DNA of 64,000 bases. It comes from Rhizobacter sp964253025. GTDB taxonomy: Bacteria; Pseudomonadota; Gammaproteobacteria; Burkholderiales; Burkholderiaceae_C. Below, one piece after another: positions 41,380 to 49,560 of the stretch. The first letter of the stretch is position 1; every line of letters starts with the position of its first letter. The translations under genes were made by a program, and so were the position numbers. The stretch lies in assembly GCF_964253025.1 (NCBI RefSeq), contig NZ_CAXUQC020000001.1:1302001-1366000 (forward strand), read 5' to 3'. The notes under the pieces were generated by a model, which had not been told where the DNA came from, did not search any database, and worked only from the letters and a program-made list of their open reading frames with translations.

Positions 41380-42252
41380 TCACGCCCCGTCGCGCTGTCG
41401 GCGCACCTCGCGCTGCTTCATCGCCACGTACTCGGCCTGTTCCATCTCGTGCAGCTGGCGCGGGTACCGCTCGGTTGCGGTGAACCACTGGCGCAGGCGA
41501 CGGTCGTCGTCGTCGGGCACATCCAGGTAGGACTCCACGGCCAGGAAGTAGCGCATCGCGTTGCGCTCCACCACGCCACGCACGCCACCGACGTACACCG
41601 GCTGCCCGCGCTCGTTGCGTTGCGCAACGCTGAAGCCCACTTTGTCGCTGCCCACGGTGGCCAGGTAGCCCTGGAGGGCCATGCGGGCGGCCATTCCATA
41701 CCCGTACGAGTACGACAAGCGCAGGAAGGAGCGCTGCGCATCGATGGGAACGGCTTCCAGCGTGATGCGGTAGTCGCGCGTGCTGAGCGGTCCCTTGTCG
41801 GCGCTCAGCTCCACGGCCAAGTGGTTGGCGGTCTGGGCGAGCACCCGGTACTTGAAGTCGACGCCGTAGGCGTCCTTCAGGGGCTGGTCAAACTTGCGCC
41901 CGACCTTGACCGTCAGGGTCTCCGACCCTTTGGGGGCGAGGCACTGCTTCACGTTGAACGGAAGGATCAGCACCTCGCACCAGTTCGCGCGCGCACTGAG
42001 CGCTTCCGCCACCTGGGCGAAAGGATGCGAGACGACGGCATGCACGTCGCCCTTGAGGTTGCCGTCCGCTTCGCTCGACTCGATGTGCAGGGGGCGGCCG
42101 TAGGCGTTGCGCGCCAAGGCCGATTGCAGCTGCACGTAGCTTGCGCGCAAGAGGGCGGGGTCGCCCTTCGTCTGCGCGTTCAGCGGTCCCGGCAGGCAGG
42201 CCATTGCCACCAGGGCCGGAGCGAGTATGCGAACGAGGGAAGACAGCTTCAT
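41380..42252 (-). CDS. Secreted protein of unknown function
   Basis: A 290-residue protein, start ATG 42252 (MKLSSLVRILAPALVAMACL) with a signal peptide cleaved near LNA-Q (residue 26). It contains HPFAQVAEALSARANWCEVL, NVKQCLAPKGSETLTVKVGR and SLRLSYSYGYGMAARMALQG. A single conserved Cys pair (WCEVL, VKQCL) could form a disulfide. I do not recognise the family. A role in the cell envelope is possible but not supported. It is upstream of no clear operon partner. The PLD-like gene lies beyond on the same strand. Confidence 0.6.
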   Translation of the reverse strand: MKLSSLVRILAPALVAMACLPGPLNAQTKGDPALLRASYVQLQSALARNAYGRPLHIESSEADGNLKGDVHAVVSHPFAQVAEALSARANWCEVLILPFNVKQCLAPKGSETLTVKVGRKFDQPLKDAYGVDFKYRVLAQTANHLAVELSADKGPLSTRDYRITLEAVPIDAQRSFLRLSYSYGYGMAARMALQGYLATVGSDKVGFSVAQRNERGQPVYVGGVRGVVERNAMRYFLAVESYLDVPDDDDRRLRQWFTATERYPRQLHEMEQAEYVAMKQREVRRQRDGA

Positions 42253-42375
42253 CGGCAAGGGCTCCGTCGGGTGCACGAATGCGGGAGGTCTGGCTCGTGC
42301 CAGGTCAGGCGCCATCAACGGGCGCACTGTCCATCATGGAGACGCCCCGCGGCGCCGGGTTCCCTTGAACTTGTA

Positions 42376-43797
42376 TCAGAGCCAGTATTCCCAGGCCTTG
42401 CTCAGTGCTTCCTTGAGTCGCAGCCGCAGGCCGCGGGCTCGCCAGGCATCGAGCGTGACCTCGCTCGACTCCGCCAGGTCCCGGGCGAAGAGCGCCTGCA
42501 GCTGTCGCCCGAAGTCGCCGCCCAGCACGACGGCATTGACCTCCAGGTTGTGCAGGAAGCTGCGCCAGTCGAGGTTGGTGGAGCCGACCGTGGCCCACAC
42601 GCCGTCGATCAGCGCGGTCTTCGAGTGCAGCAGCGCGCCCTTGCGCTCATAGATCCGGATGCCGGCCTCCAGCAGTTCGGTGTAGGACGCCCGGCCGGCA
42701 TGGAAGACAAGCCCGGAGTCCGTCTTGCTGGGCAGCAGCAGCACCACCTTCACGCCTCGGGCGGCGGCCGCCTTCAGTGCGTCCATCAGCTGCGGGTCCG
42801 GCACGAAGTAGGCGTTGGTGATGAGGATGTCGGTCTCGGCGCTGTTGATGGCGGAGATCAGGGTGGCGTAGATGAGGCTGAAGGGTTCGTCCGGCGAGCT
42901 GCCGATGGCGCGCACGACGTCGCCGCCGGCTGGTTTGATGTCCGGGAAGTACTTGCGCGGCGGCAGGGGCGGGCCTTTCTGCGTGGACCAGACGCCCATG
43001 AACAGCCGCTGCAGATCGGCGACAACCGGGCCGTCGATCTGGATGTGGGTGTCCCGCCAGGGAAGGGCGTCAGCGGACTTGTCGCCATCGCGCCGGCTGC
43101 CCGAGCCGCTGCTGCGGCCGGAACGCTTGCTGAAGGAACCACCTTCGTAGACGCTGCTGATGTTGATCCCGCCCAGGAACGCCTGACGGCCGTCGACGAT
43201 GAGCAGCTTGCGGTGGTCGCGTTCGTTGACGTCCCATCCCGCTTTCGCGGTGAGCGGGTTGACCGGGTTGTATTCGACGGTGAGGATGCCGGCGTCGCGC
43301 AACTGCTGGAAGAACTCGCGGCGTGTGCCCAGGGTGCCCACGCTGTCGTAGATGACGCTCACCTGCACGCCCGCGCGCTGCTTGCGCATCAGCACCTCGG
43401 CGAACTGCTGGCCCACCTCGTCGTCCTCGAGGATGTAGGTTTCCAGGTGGATGTGATCCCGCGCGGCCTCGATGGCGGCGAACATCGCGCGGTAGGTGTT
43501 CGGTCCGTCGACGAGCAGGGTCACGCGGTTGCCGATGACCAGCGGGGTGCCGGCCACGGCCTCTTCAAAGGCGAGGTGGCGGTCGAAGATGCTCGTCGGC
43601 TTGCCGCCGGCCTGCAAGCGGGCCAGCACGGCCTCGGAACGCGCCCGGCTGAGCGGGCCGTTCGCACCGTCCATCTGCACCCGATCGCTTGTGCGAGCGA
43701 GGTCCGGCACGATGGTCGGCAAGGTGCTGCAAGCGCTGGTGGCCAGCACGAGGCAGAGGGTCAGCAGGGCGCGCCAGGCGCTCGGTGAGGTGGGCAT
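42376..43797 (-). CDS. Phospholipase D-family lipoprotein (cardiolipin synthase-like)
   Basis: A 473-residue protein with an N-terminal signal LCLVLATSAC, whose TSAC is a possible lipobox, so it may be anchored to the outer membrane or inner-membrane face. Two HKD active-site motifs are present: HRKLLIVDGRQAFLGG (motif 1, His-x-Lys) and LHSKTALIDGVWATVGSTN (motif 2), as in bacterial cardiolipin synthases. The linker between them contains a long Ser/Gly/Arg loop (about 215-245). Cardiolipin synthesis or phospholipid transfer at the envelope is inferred. It is not next to other lipid genes. Confidence 0.85.
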   Translation of the reverse strand: MPTSPSAWRALLTLCLVLATSACSTLPTIVPDLARTSDRVQMDGANGPLSRARSEAVLARLQAGGKPTSIFDRHLAFEEAVAGTPLVIGNRVTLLVDGPNTYRAMFAAIEAARDHIHLETYILEDDEVGQQFAEVLMRKQRAGVQVSVIYDSVGTLGTRREFFQQLRDAGILTVEYNPVNPLTAKAGWDVNERDHRKLLIVDGRQAFLGGINISSVYEGGSFSKRSGRSSGSGSRRDGDKSADALPWRDTHIQIDGPVVADLQRLFMGVWSTQKGPPLPPRKYFPDIKPAGGDVVRAIGSSPDEPFSLIYATLISAINSAETDILITNAYFVPDPQLMDALKAAAARGVKVVLLLPSKTDSGLVFHAGRASYTELLEAGIRIYERKGALLHSKTALIDGVWATVGSTNLDWRSFLHNLEVNAVVLGGDFGRQLQALFARDLAESSEVTLDAWRARGLRLRLKEALSKAWEYWL

Positions 43798-43842
43798 GGA
43801 AACTCCGCGGCGCCACGATGGCGCGTTATGGAGTCTCGCAGA

Positions 43843-44883
43843 TCAGGCTCGGGCCGTGGCTCGGGCAACCTCGGGGATCAGGTCCGGGCCGCCGTAGATG
43901 AAGCCCGTGTAGAGCTGCACCAGGTCGGCTCCGGCGGTGATTTTGGCGGCGGCGTCAGCGCCGCTCATGATGCCGCCGACCCCGATGATCGGATACCCGG
44001 GGCCGAGGGCCGCGCGCAACTGGGAGATCACTCGATTGCTGGCCTCGAAGACAGGCGCACCCGACAGCCCGCCGGTTTCCTCGCCATGCGGCAGGTGGCG
44101 CACGGCATCCCGGCCGATGGTGGTGTTGGTGGCGATGACGCCGTCGATGCCGGTGCGCGTGAGGGTGCGCGCAATGACCTGCACCTGTGCCTCGTCCAGG
44201 TCGGGGGCGATCTTCACGAAGATCGGCGCGCGCCGGCCGTGGCGGGCCGCGAGTTCCCGGCCCCGGGCTTCGATCGCCGTGAGCAGTGCGTCGAGGGCTT
44301 CGTCCGATTGCAGGTCGCGAAGGTTCTTCGTGTTGGGCGAGGAGATGTTCACCGTCACGTAATCGGCATGCGGATACACGCCGTCGAGGCACAGCAGGTA
44401 GTCGTCCAGGGCGCGTTCGATCGGGGTGGCCGCGTTCTTGCCGATGTTCAGTCCCAGCACGCCGCCGCGCTGACGGAAGCTGCGGCTGCGGCGCACGTTG
44501 GCGATGAACACCTCCAGGCCTTCGTTGTTGAAGCCGAGCCGGTTGATGAGGGCACGTGCTTCCGGTAAGCGGAACATGCGCGGCTTCGGGTTCCCGGGCT
44601 GACCCACCGGGGTCACGGTGCCCACTTCGACGAAGCCGAACCCCATCGCCCCGAAGGCATCGATGCAGCGCCCGTTCTTGTCGAGCCCGGCGGCCAGGCC
44701 GACCCGGTTCGGAAAGTCGATGCCGGCCACGCGCACCGGGCTGTCGATGCGCGGCTGCGACATCAGGCACATCAGCGGCGTGTGCTGGATCCGCGCCAGC
44801 GTGGCAAGCGTCACGTCATGGGCCTGTTCCGGGTCAAGGCTGAAGAGGAAAGGGCGGGAGAGGGCGTAAGGAACGAGGGCCAT
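43843..44883 (-). CDS. pyrD: Dihydroorotate dehydrogenase (quinone), class 2
   Basis: A 346-residue inner-membrane-associated enzyme that oxidises dihydroorotate to orotate in pyrimidine synthesis, passing electrons through FMN to quinone. Start ATG 44883 (MALVPYALSRPFLFSLDPEQ) gives the N-terminal membrane-binding helices of class 2 enzymes. FMN and catalytic motifs are VGLAAGLDKNGRCIDAFGAM, GFVEVGTVTPVGQPGNPKPR, LGLNIGKNAAT, VNISSPNTKNLRDLQ and PIIGVGGIMSGADAAAKITA. The active-site Ser is in NISSPNTKN. It is divergent from rpiA (52-base gap). Confidence 0.95.
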   Translation of the reverse strand: MALVPYALSRPFLFSLDPEQAHDVTLATLARIQHTPLMCLMSQPRIDSPVRVAGIDFPNRVGLAAGLDKNGRCIDAFGAMGFGFVEVGTVTPVGQPGNPKPRMFRLPEARALINRLGFNNEGLEVFIANVRRSRSFRQRGGVLGLNIGKNAATPIERALDDYLLCLDGVYPHADYVTVNISSPNTKNLRDLQSDEALDALLTAIEARGRELAARHGRRAPIFVKIAPDLDEAQVQVIARTLTRTGIDGVIATNTTIGRDAVRHLPHGEETGGLSGAPVFEASNRVISQLRAALGPGYPIIGVGGIMSGADAAAKITAGADLVQLYTGFIYGGPDLIPEVARATARA

Positions 44884-44935
44884 GCGGACAGGGGTCTTGG
44901 ATAATGGCGGGATTGTCTCAAACACCGAGTGATCC

Positions 44936-45595
44936 ATGACCCAAGATGAACTGAAGGTGCTGGTCGGCCAGGCCGCCCTCGACTACGTGGTGCCCGGCAG
45001 CGTCGTGGGCGTCGGTACCGGCTCGACGGTCAACTGTTTCATCGACGCGCTGGCCACCATGAAGGACCGCATCGCGGGCGCCGTGTCCAGCAGCGAGAAG
45101 AGCACGCAGCGGCTCCTGGCCCACGGCATTGCCGTTCTCGACAGCAACACCGTCTCGAGCATTCCGGTCTACATCGACGGCGCGGACGAGATCGACCACC
45201 AGGGCAACATGGTCAAGGGTGGCGGCGCGGCACTGACGCGCGAGAAGATCGTGGCGGATACCGCAGAGCGCTTCGTCTGCATTGCAGATGCCTCCAAGCT
45301 GGTCGATGTGCTCGGAGCCTTTCCCCTGCCGGTGGAGGTGATTCCCATGGCGGCCGCTCAGATCATGCGTCGGCTGCAGGCCCTGGGCGGCCAGCCCAGC
45401 CTGCGTGAAGGCGTCGTCACCGACAACGGCTGCCACATCATCGACGTGCGCGGGCTGCGCATCGCGAATCCGGCCGAGATGGAGCGCGAGATCAACCAGT
45501 GGCCCGGTGTGGTGACGGTCGGCATCTTCGCGCGCAACCGGGCGAGCGTGTGCCTGCTCGGCACGCCGGACGGTGTCAAGACGCTGACTTTCTAG
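44936..45595 (+). CDS. rpiA: Ribose-5-phosphate isomerase A
   Basis: A 219-residue cytoplasmic enzyme of the pentose phosphate pathway, interconverting ribose 5-phosphate and ribulose 5-phosphate. Signatures are VPGSVVGVGTGSTVNCFIDA (phosphate-binding), DGADEIDHQGNMVKGGGAAL (catalytic Asp and lid), TREKIVADTA, and VTDNGCHIIDVRGL. Length is normal. It is transcribed rightward and divergently from pyrD. A small lysine-rich gene follows 81 bases downstream. Confidence 0.95.
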   Translation: MTQDELKVLVGQAALDYVVPGSVVGVGTGSTVNCFIDALATMKDRIAGAVSSSEKSTQRLLAHGIAVLDSNTVSSIPVYIDGADEIDHQGNMVKGGGAALTREKIVADTAERFVCIADASKLVDVLGAFPLPVEVIPMAAAQIMRRLQALGGQPSLREGVVTDNGCHIIDVRGLRIANPAEMEREINQWPGVVTVGIFARNRASVCLLGTPDGVKTLTF

Positions 45596-45676
45596 CCCCC
45601 ACGCCCGTCGAGTCGCGGCAAAAGCGCGTACCCTCGGGCTGTTGCCACTTTTGCAACTCGCTGCAAGGACCTGCCC

Positions 45677-45862
45677 ATGGCAAAACCAAACTATTCGTTC
45701 GAGAAGCGCCAGCGCGAGCTGGCCAAGAAGAAGAAGAAAGAAGAGAAGCTGAAGGAAAAGGCGGTCCGCAAGACGCATGGCGATGGTGGCCCGGAAACCG
45801 AATCGCCGGAGGCCGACCCCGCTGAAGCCGCACCGCCGGCTGAAGGCTCCCCCGCTCCCTGA
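45677..45862 (+). CDS. Small lysine-rich protein of unknown function
   Basis: A 61-residue protein, MAKPNYSFEKRQRELAKKKK followed by KEEKLKEK and an acidic/proline-rich tail (ESPEADPAEAAPPAEGSPAP). AAGGA precedes ATG by about ten bases. Short proteins with the same N-terminal consensus (MAKPNYSFEKRQRELAKKKK) occur in betaproteobacteria and seem real from the conserved start, but I know of no function. The basic coiled-coil character suggests nucleic acid binding, which is unproven. Confidence 0.65.
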   Translation: MAKPNYSFEKRQRELAKKKKKEEKLKEKAVRKTHGDGGPETESPEADPAEAAPPAEGSPAP

Positions 45863-45912
45863 ACCTGTGTCCCTTCGCTCGCCTTCCTGCGCCTGAGCCA
45901 GAGCCCCGGGCC

Positions 45913-47697
45913 TCAGGACATGGGTCGGCCTGCAGCGCCCACCCGACGCGCGGCGCGAATCGCGAACCGGGCCGGGTCAACGGCCTCGATCAGGCTGGCC
46001 GACACAGGCGCCGGGGCGCCGGCGATCATCGAGGCCACGAGCTGGCCCCCCAGCGCGCCCCATGTGATGCCGCGCGAGCCCAGTCCGCTGAACACATACA
46101 GTCCCTCCTGGCGTGCGACGAAGCGCGCCTGCTCGGCCGCGGCCGCGTGCACGGCGTTGGGCTCGGGCACCGCGCCGATGAGCGGCAGCCGGTCGTCGCT
46201 CACGCAACGCCAGCCGGTGCGCCCGCCCAGCGCTGACACATCGAGTTCAAGCGGCTGCGCGAGGAGTCGTTGGAGTTGCGCGAGGTTGTACCGGTGGTCG
46301 GCCTCGCGGAGCGCTGGATCCATGTCGCCCGCTTGCGCCGTGGCGCCGAACAACAGCCGGCCGTCGAGTGGCGGAATGATGTAGCCACCGCCAGCCACCG
46401 GAAGGCGGGGCAGTTGCAGGTGGGACGGCATCGCCGCCGTGCTGATCTGGCCCCGCACCGGTCGCACCGGCCATGCGGCGCACCCCGCCAGGCGCAGCGC
46501 ATCCTGGGCGTTGGCCAGCACGATGACCGACGCCTGGTCCACCACGGCATCCGATTCGTCGAGCGCATGCCATACCCCATCACGGCGTTCGATGCGGGCG
46601 ACGGCCGTCCCGAGCCGCAGCTCGCAGAGCGCCCCGGCGTCGGCCAGCAGCGCCCGAGCAAGACCTGCCGGGTGCACCCATCCGCCCATGGGATAGAACC
46701 ATGCGGGCTGCTGCAGCGGCAGACCGCTCCGATGGGCCGCCTGCTCGGGGTCCAGCGCTTGCACGTAGTCGCGGCCGAGTCCGAGCCGGGTGAGGAGGGC
46801 CTGCATGCGGACGGGATCGGTGCCCGCCTGTTCAAGTCGCAGCAGGCCGTCGGCGGACCCCTTGACGCCGTGCCGTTCGACGGCATGGCGCACGGCTTCG
46901 GCGGCGGCGAACGAGGCCACGCGATTGAAGCGGGCGTGCGGGCCGTCGTCCGGATTCACGGTGCCGTGGAAGAGCCCGGCCGGGTTGCCGGAGCCTTCGA
47001 GCGCTGGCGCCGGGCCACGTTCGAGCACGGTGCTGCGCCAGCCGTGGCGGGCCAGTGCGGCAGCGGTTGCAGCACCCGCCAGGCCGGCTCCGATGACAAG
47101 CGCGCGTCCGGGCGCCCGCGCACCCGGCGCGGCGTGCAACGGCATGCGGCTGGGCGTGAACCTCGGCCGGTAGCAGGCGAATGGCTGGCCGGACGGCAGC
47201 AATTCGAAACCACGCGCGCGCAGCGCGTTCCGAAGCTCCGGCGGCGGCTCTCCGATCGTCGTGACGGTGGCCTCGGGCGCCGCCAGTCGCGCCATTGCCT
47301 TCGGCAGGGCCACGGCATCGATCTCGCTCGACACGAGAAGGAATGCGTCGACCTGGCCGACCAACTCGCGCCACGCCGCGCGCCGTTCCCCGCAGGCCAG
47401 GAAGAGGTTGACCCGTCCATCGGCCAGGGAGAGGGTGTGGAGGTCGGGCGTCGAGGGCGGCCATGCGTGCGGCGTCGACAGGCCGAGTCGGGCACAGGCT
47501 TGTGAGAAGGCGCCGGACTGCAATGGCGAACCGGCGATGGCCACGATGTCGATCCGGTTGCTGCGCGCCGGGTCGGCGGACCACTCGGCCCACAGCCGGG
47601 CCACGGCGTCGCCCTCGCCGAAGTCATCGATGAGCACGGCGAAGCGCTCGCGCCCCTGCCATCGGGCCGGCAGTGCAAGCGATGACAAGATCGGCAT
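45913..47697 (-). CDS. mnmC: MnmC-type tRNA modification protein: FAD oxidoreductase domain intact, methyltransferase domain degenerate
   Basis: A 594-residue protein (E. coli MnmC is 668). In tRNA wobble U34 modification, MnmC's C-terminal FAD domain converts cmnm5s2U to nm5s2U and its N-terminal MnmD domain methylates it to mnm5s2U. Here the C-terminal domain is normal: GRALVIGAGLAGAATAAALA (FAD), NPAGLFHGTVNPDDGPHAR, FSGLGSRGITWGALGGQLVA. The N-terminal part (1-185) aligns over its length, but the SAM motif (usually ETGFGLGxNFL) reads IDDFGEGDAVA and the DGFxPxxNPxMW active-site segment is absent (LLVSSEIDAVALPK). Roughly 35 N-terminal residues are also missing. Methyltransferase activity is probably lost. 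Confidence 0.8.
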   Translation of the reverse strand: MPILSSLALPARWQGRERFAVLIDDFGEGDAVARLWAEWSADPARSNRIDIVAIAGSPLQSGAFSQACARLGLSTPHAWPPSTPDLHTLSLADGRVNLFLACGERRAAWRELVGQVDAFLLVSSEIDAVALPKAMARLAAPEATVTTIGEPPPELRNALRARGFELLPSGQPFACYRPRFTPSRMPLHAAPGARAPGRALVIGAGLAGAATAAALARHGWRSTVLERGPAPALEGSGNPAGLFHGTVNPDDGPHARFNRVASFAAAEAVRHAVERHGVKGSADGLLRLEQAGTDPVRMQALLTRLGLGRDYVQALDPEQAAHRSGLPLQQPAWFYPMGGWVHPAGLARALLADAGALCELRLGTAVARIERRDGVWHALDESDAVVDQASVIVLANAQDALRLAGCAAWPVRPVRGQISTAAMPSHLQLPRLPVAGGGYIIPPLDGRLLFGATAQAGDMDPALREADHRYNLAQLQRLLAQPLELDVSALGGRTGWRCVSDDRLPLIGAVPEPNAVHAAAAEQARFVARQEGLYVFSGLGSRGITWGALGGQLVASMIAGAPAPVSASLIEAVDPARFAIRAARRVGAAGRPMS

Positions 47698-47757
47698 GAG
47701 GTTCAGCGCTTCAGCGATGGCACGCGACCGGCGCAGTGCGAGCCCGCCGATCGGCCA

Positions 47758-47782
47758 TGAAAAAGGGCACCGAGGTGCCCTT
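47758..47782 (-). terminator. Terminator of efp (minus strand)
   Basis: On the minus strand AAGGGCAC-CTCG-GTGCCCTT is followed by a run of Ts (CCTTTTTCATGG). It lies 43 bases after the efp stop, so mnmC is not in the same transcript. Confidence 0.8.
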
Positions 47783-47824
47783 GATCGTGTGTCGTCGGCA
47801 TGCCGGACAACTGCATGGATCCGC

Positions 47825-48379
47825 TCAGACGCGCTTGCGGTATTCGTGCGTGCGGGTGTCGATTTCGATCTTGTCGCCGGTTTCGACGAACAGGGGGACC
47901 GAGATCTCGAAGCCCGTGGCCAGCTTGGCAGGCTTCAGCACCTTGCCCGAGGTGTCGCCCTTGACGGCCGGCTCGGTGTAGGTGACTTCACGCACCAGGC
48001 TCGTCGGCAGTTCGACCGAGATGGCCTTGCCTTCGTAGAACACCACTTCGACGGGCATGCCGTCTTCGAGGTACTGGATGGCGTCGCCCATGTTCTCGGA
48101 CTCGACCTCGAACTGGTTGTACTCGGCGTCCATGAACGCGTACATCGGGTCGGCGAAGTAGGAGTAGGTGCACTCCTTCTTGTCGAGGATGATCTGGTCC
48201 ATCTTGTCGTCGGCCTTGAAGACGACTTCGGTGCCGGAGTTGCTCAGCAGGCTCTTGAGCTTCATGCGCACGGTGGCTGCGTTGCGGCCGCCGCGGCTGT
48301 ATTCCGTCTTCAACACGACCATGGGGTCCTTGTTGTACATGATGACGTTGCCGGCGCGAATTTCCTGTGCGATCTTCAT
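47825..48379 (-). CDS. efp: Elongation factor P
   Basis: A 184-residue translation factor that relieves ribosome stalling at polyproline. Start ATG 48379 (MKIAQEIRAGNVIMYNKDPM). The modification site loop reads YSRGGRNAA, with Arg32 in place of the lysine of E. coli, the form rhamnosylated by EarP in betaproteobacteria and Pseudomonas. Family segments VVFKADDKMDQIILDKKECT, YFADPMYAFMDAEYNQFEVE and the C-terminal DTSGKVLKPAKLATGFEISV are typical. earP lies directly upstream on the same strand, 106 bases away, so modifier and target are likely cotranscribed. A strong terminator follows. Confidence 0.96.
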   Translation of the reverse strand: MKIAQEIRAGNVIMYNKDPMVVLKTEYSRGGRNAATVRMKLKSLLSNSGTEVVFKADDKMDQIILDKKECTYSYFADPMYAFMDAEYNQFEVESENMGDAIQYLEDGMPVEVVFYEGKAISVELPTSLVREVTYTEPAVKGDTSGKVLKPAKLATGFEISVPLFVETGDKIEIDTRTHEYRKRV

Positions 48380-48485
48380 GGCGATTTCCACTGTCTGGAG
48401 CGGGGACCCAGGGGCACGATGCCCGATGGCCCTGACGCGGGGGTGCGCGTGCCGCAAACTGCCAGAACGCGCAAAGCCTTGGATT

Positions 48486-49523
48486 TTAGCGCGATTCGAT
48501 GGCGAATTGGCGCAATCCCGTCACGAGATCCTCACGTTGGCGCAGGTGGCGCTGCCAGCTGAGGCACCGCTCCGACCAGGCCTCCTCCGGGGGCAACTGC
48601 GCAGGCAGTGTCATCTCGCCGTTCCATCCTGCCCACCAGGCCTGCACCGCCCCGGCCAGCGCCGGTGAGGCACCGGCGAGAAACCGCTCCAGGAAGGCAT
48701 TCAGCTTGGGCAGGTGGGCACCGTCCTCCTGAGGATAGATCTGCCAGACGAACGGGCGCCCCGCCCACTGCGCACGCACGAAGGAATCCTCGCCGCGGAC
48801 GAAGTTCAGGTCGCAGGCCCAGAGCAACCGGTCGTAGCCGCGTTGGGTCAGGTAGGGCAGGCGGCGGGTCCGCACGCCGGGCGGCAGGCGGCCGGGCAGA
48901 TCGGCCCCCGGCGTCAGTAGCAGCAAGGTCGGCTGCTCGGCCAGCCGGGCGGGCAGTTCGGCCAGCGCGGTGTTGGCATAGCAGAACACGCTCACCAGCC
49001 GCTCGCCCTGGTGGACGTTCACGCCGTTGGCCTTCAGCCAGGCTTCCCTGTCGAAGGCGGTGCGGGCCGCCTCGAGCCCGGGTTCGCGGATGAGGCCGCC
49101 GGTGGCTGCGGTGAAGCCGGGGTAGTAGAACCATTTGGTGAGGCCGCGGCCGGGTCCGCTGAACTGCGGCGAAGGCAGACGGTGCGAGCGTTCGACGTAC
49201 GCCTCGGCACTGAGGTACTCGAGGTTGATCCATGCGGGCGGGCGCGATGCACTGGCCATGGCGGCAGCGAAGGCTGCGGGCAGTTCGCAGCCGAACGCCT
49301 CGACCACGACGTCGCCCGGGGGTGGCAGGGCGACCCCTTCGTCAGGCCAGGGCAGGAGCTGAACACCGGCCGCGCCGCCGGGCGCCATCCACACCAGCGC
49401 CGAGGCATCGTCGACCCACAGGCGCACGGCGTCGCCGCGCGACGCGAGGTCGGCGGCGAGCCGCCAGCAGACGCCGATGTCACCGTGGTTGTCGATGACG
49501 CGGCAGAACACATCCCATTGCAT
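48486..49523 (-). CDS. earP: EF-P arginine rhamnosyltransferase
   Basis: A 345-residue GT-B glycosyltransferase that transfers rhamnose from dTDP-L-rhamnose to Arg32 of EF-P. Start ATG 49523 (MQWDVFCRVIDNHGDIGVCW). The conserved aspartates Asp11 and Asp15 in the first loop match the spacing of the catalytic pair reported for P. putida EarP (Asp13, Asp17). C-terminal YLTQRGYDRLLWACDLNFVR, GEDSFVRAQWAGRPFVWQIY and PQEDGAHLPKLNAFL carry the donor-binding Glu region. It shares a 37-base divergent promoter gap with uvrC. efp is downstream. Confidence 0.95.
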   Translation of the reverse strand: MQWDVFCRVIDNHGDIGVCWRLAADLASRGDAVRLWVDDASALVWMAPGGAAGVQLLPWPDEGVALPPPGDVVVEAFGCELPAAFAAAMASASRPPAWINLEYLSAEAYVERSHRLPSPQFSGPGRGLTKWFYYPGFTAATGGLIREPGLEAARTAFDREAWLKANGVNVHQGERLVSVFCYANTALAELPARLAEQPTLLLLTPGADLPGRLPPGVRTRRLPYLTQRGYDRLLWACDLNFVRGEDSFVRAQWAGRPFVWQIYPQEDGAHLPKLNAFLERFLAGASPALAGAVQAWWAGWNGEMTLPAQLPPEEAWSERCLSWQRHLRQREDLVTGLRQFAIESR

Positions 49524-49560
49524 CCCCGGATTATCGGAGGGGCGGCAAAATGGCGCCCTC

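Noticed and set aside
41449..43788. Plus-strand open frame of 779 codons
   Set aside because: It runs antisense across two leftward genes and the gap between them. The translation has no domain.
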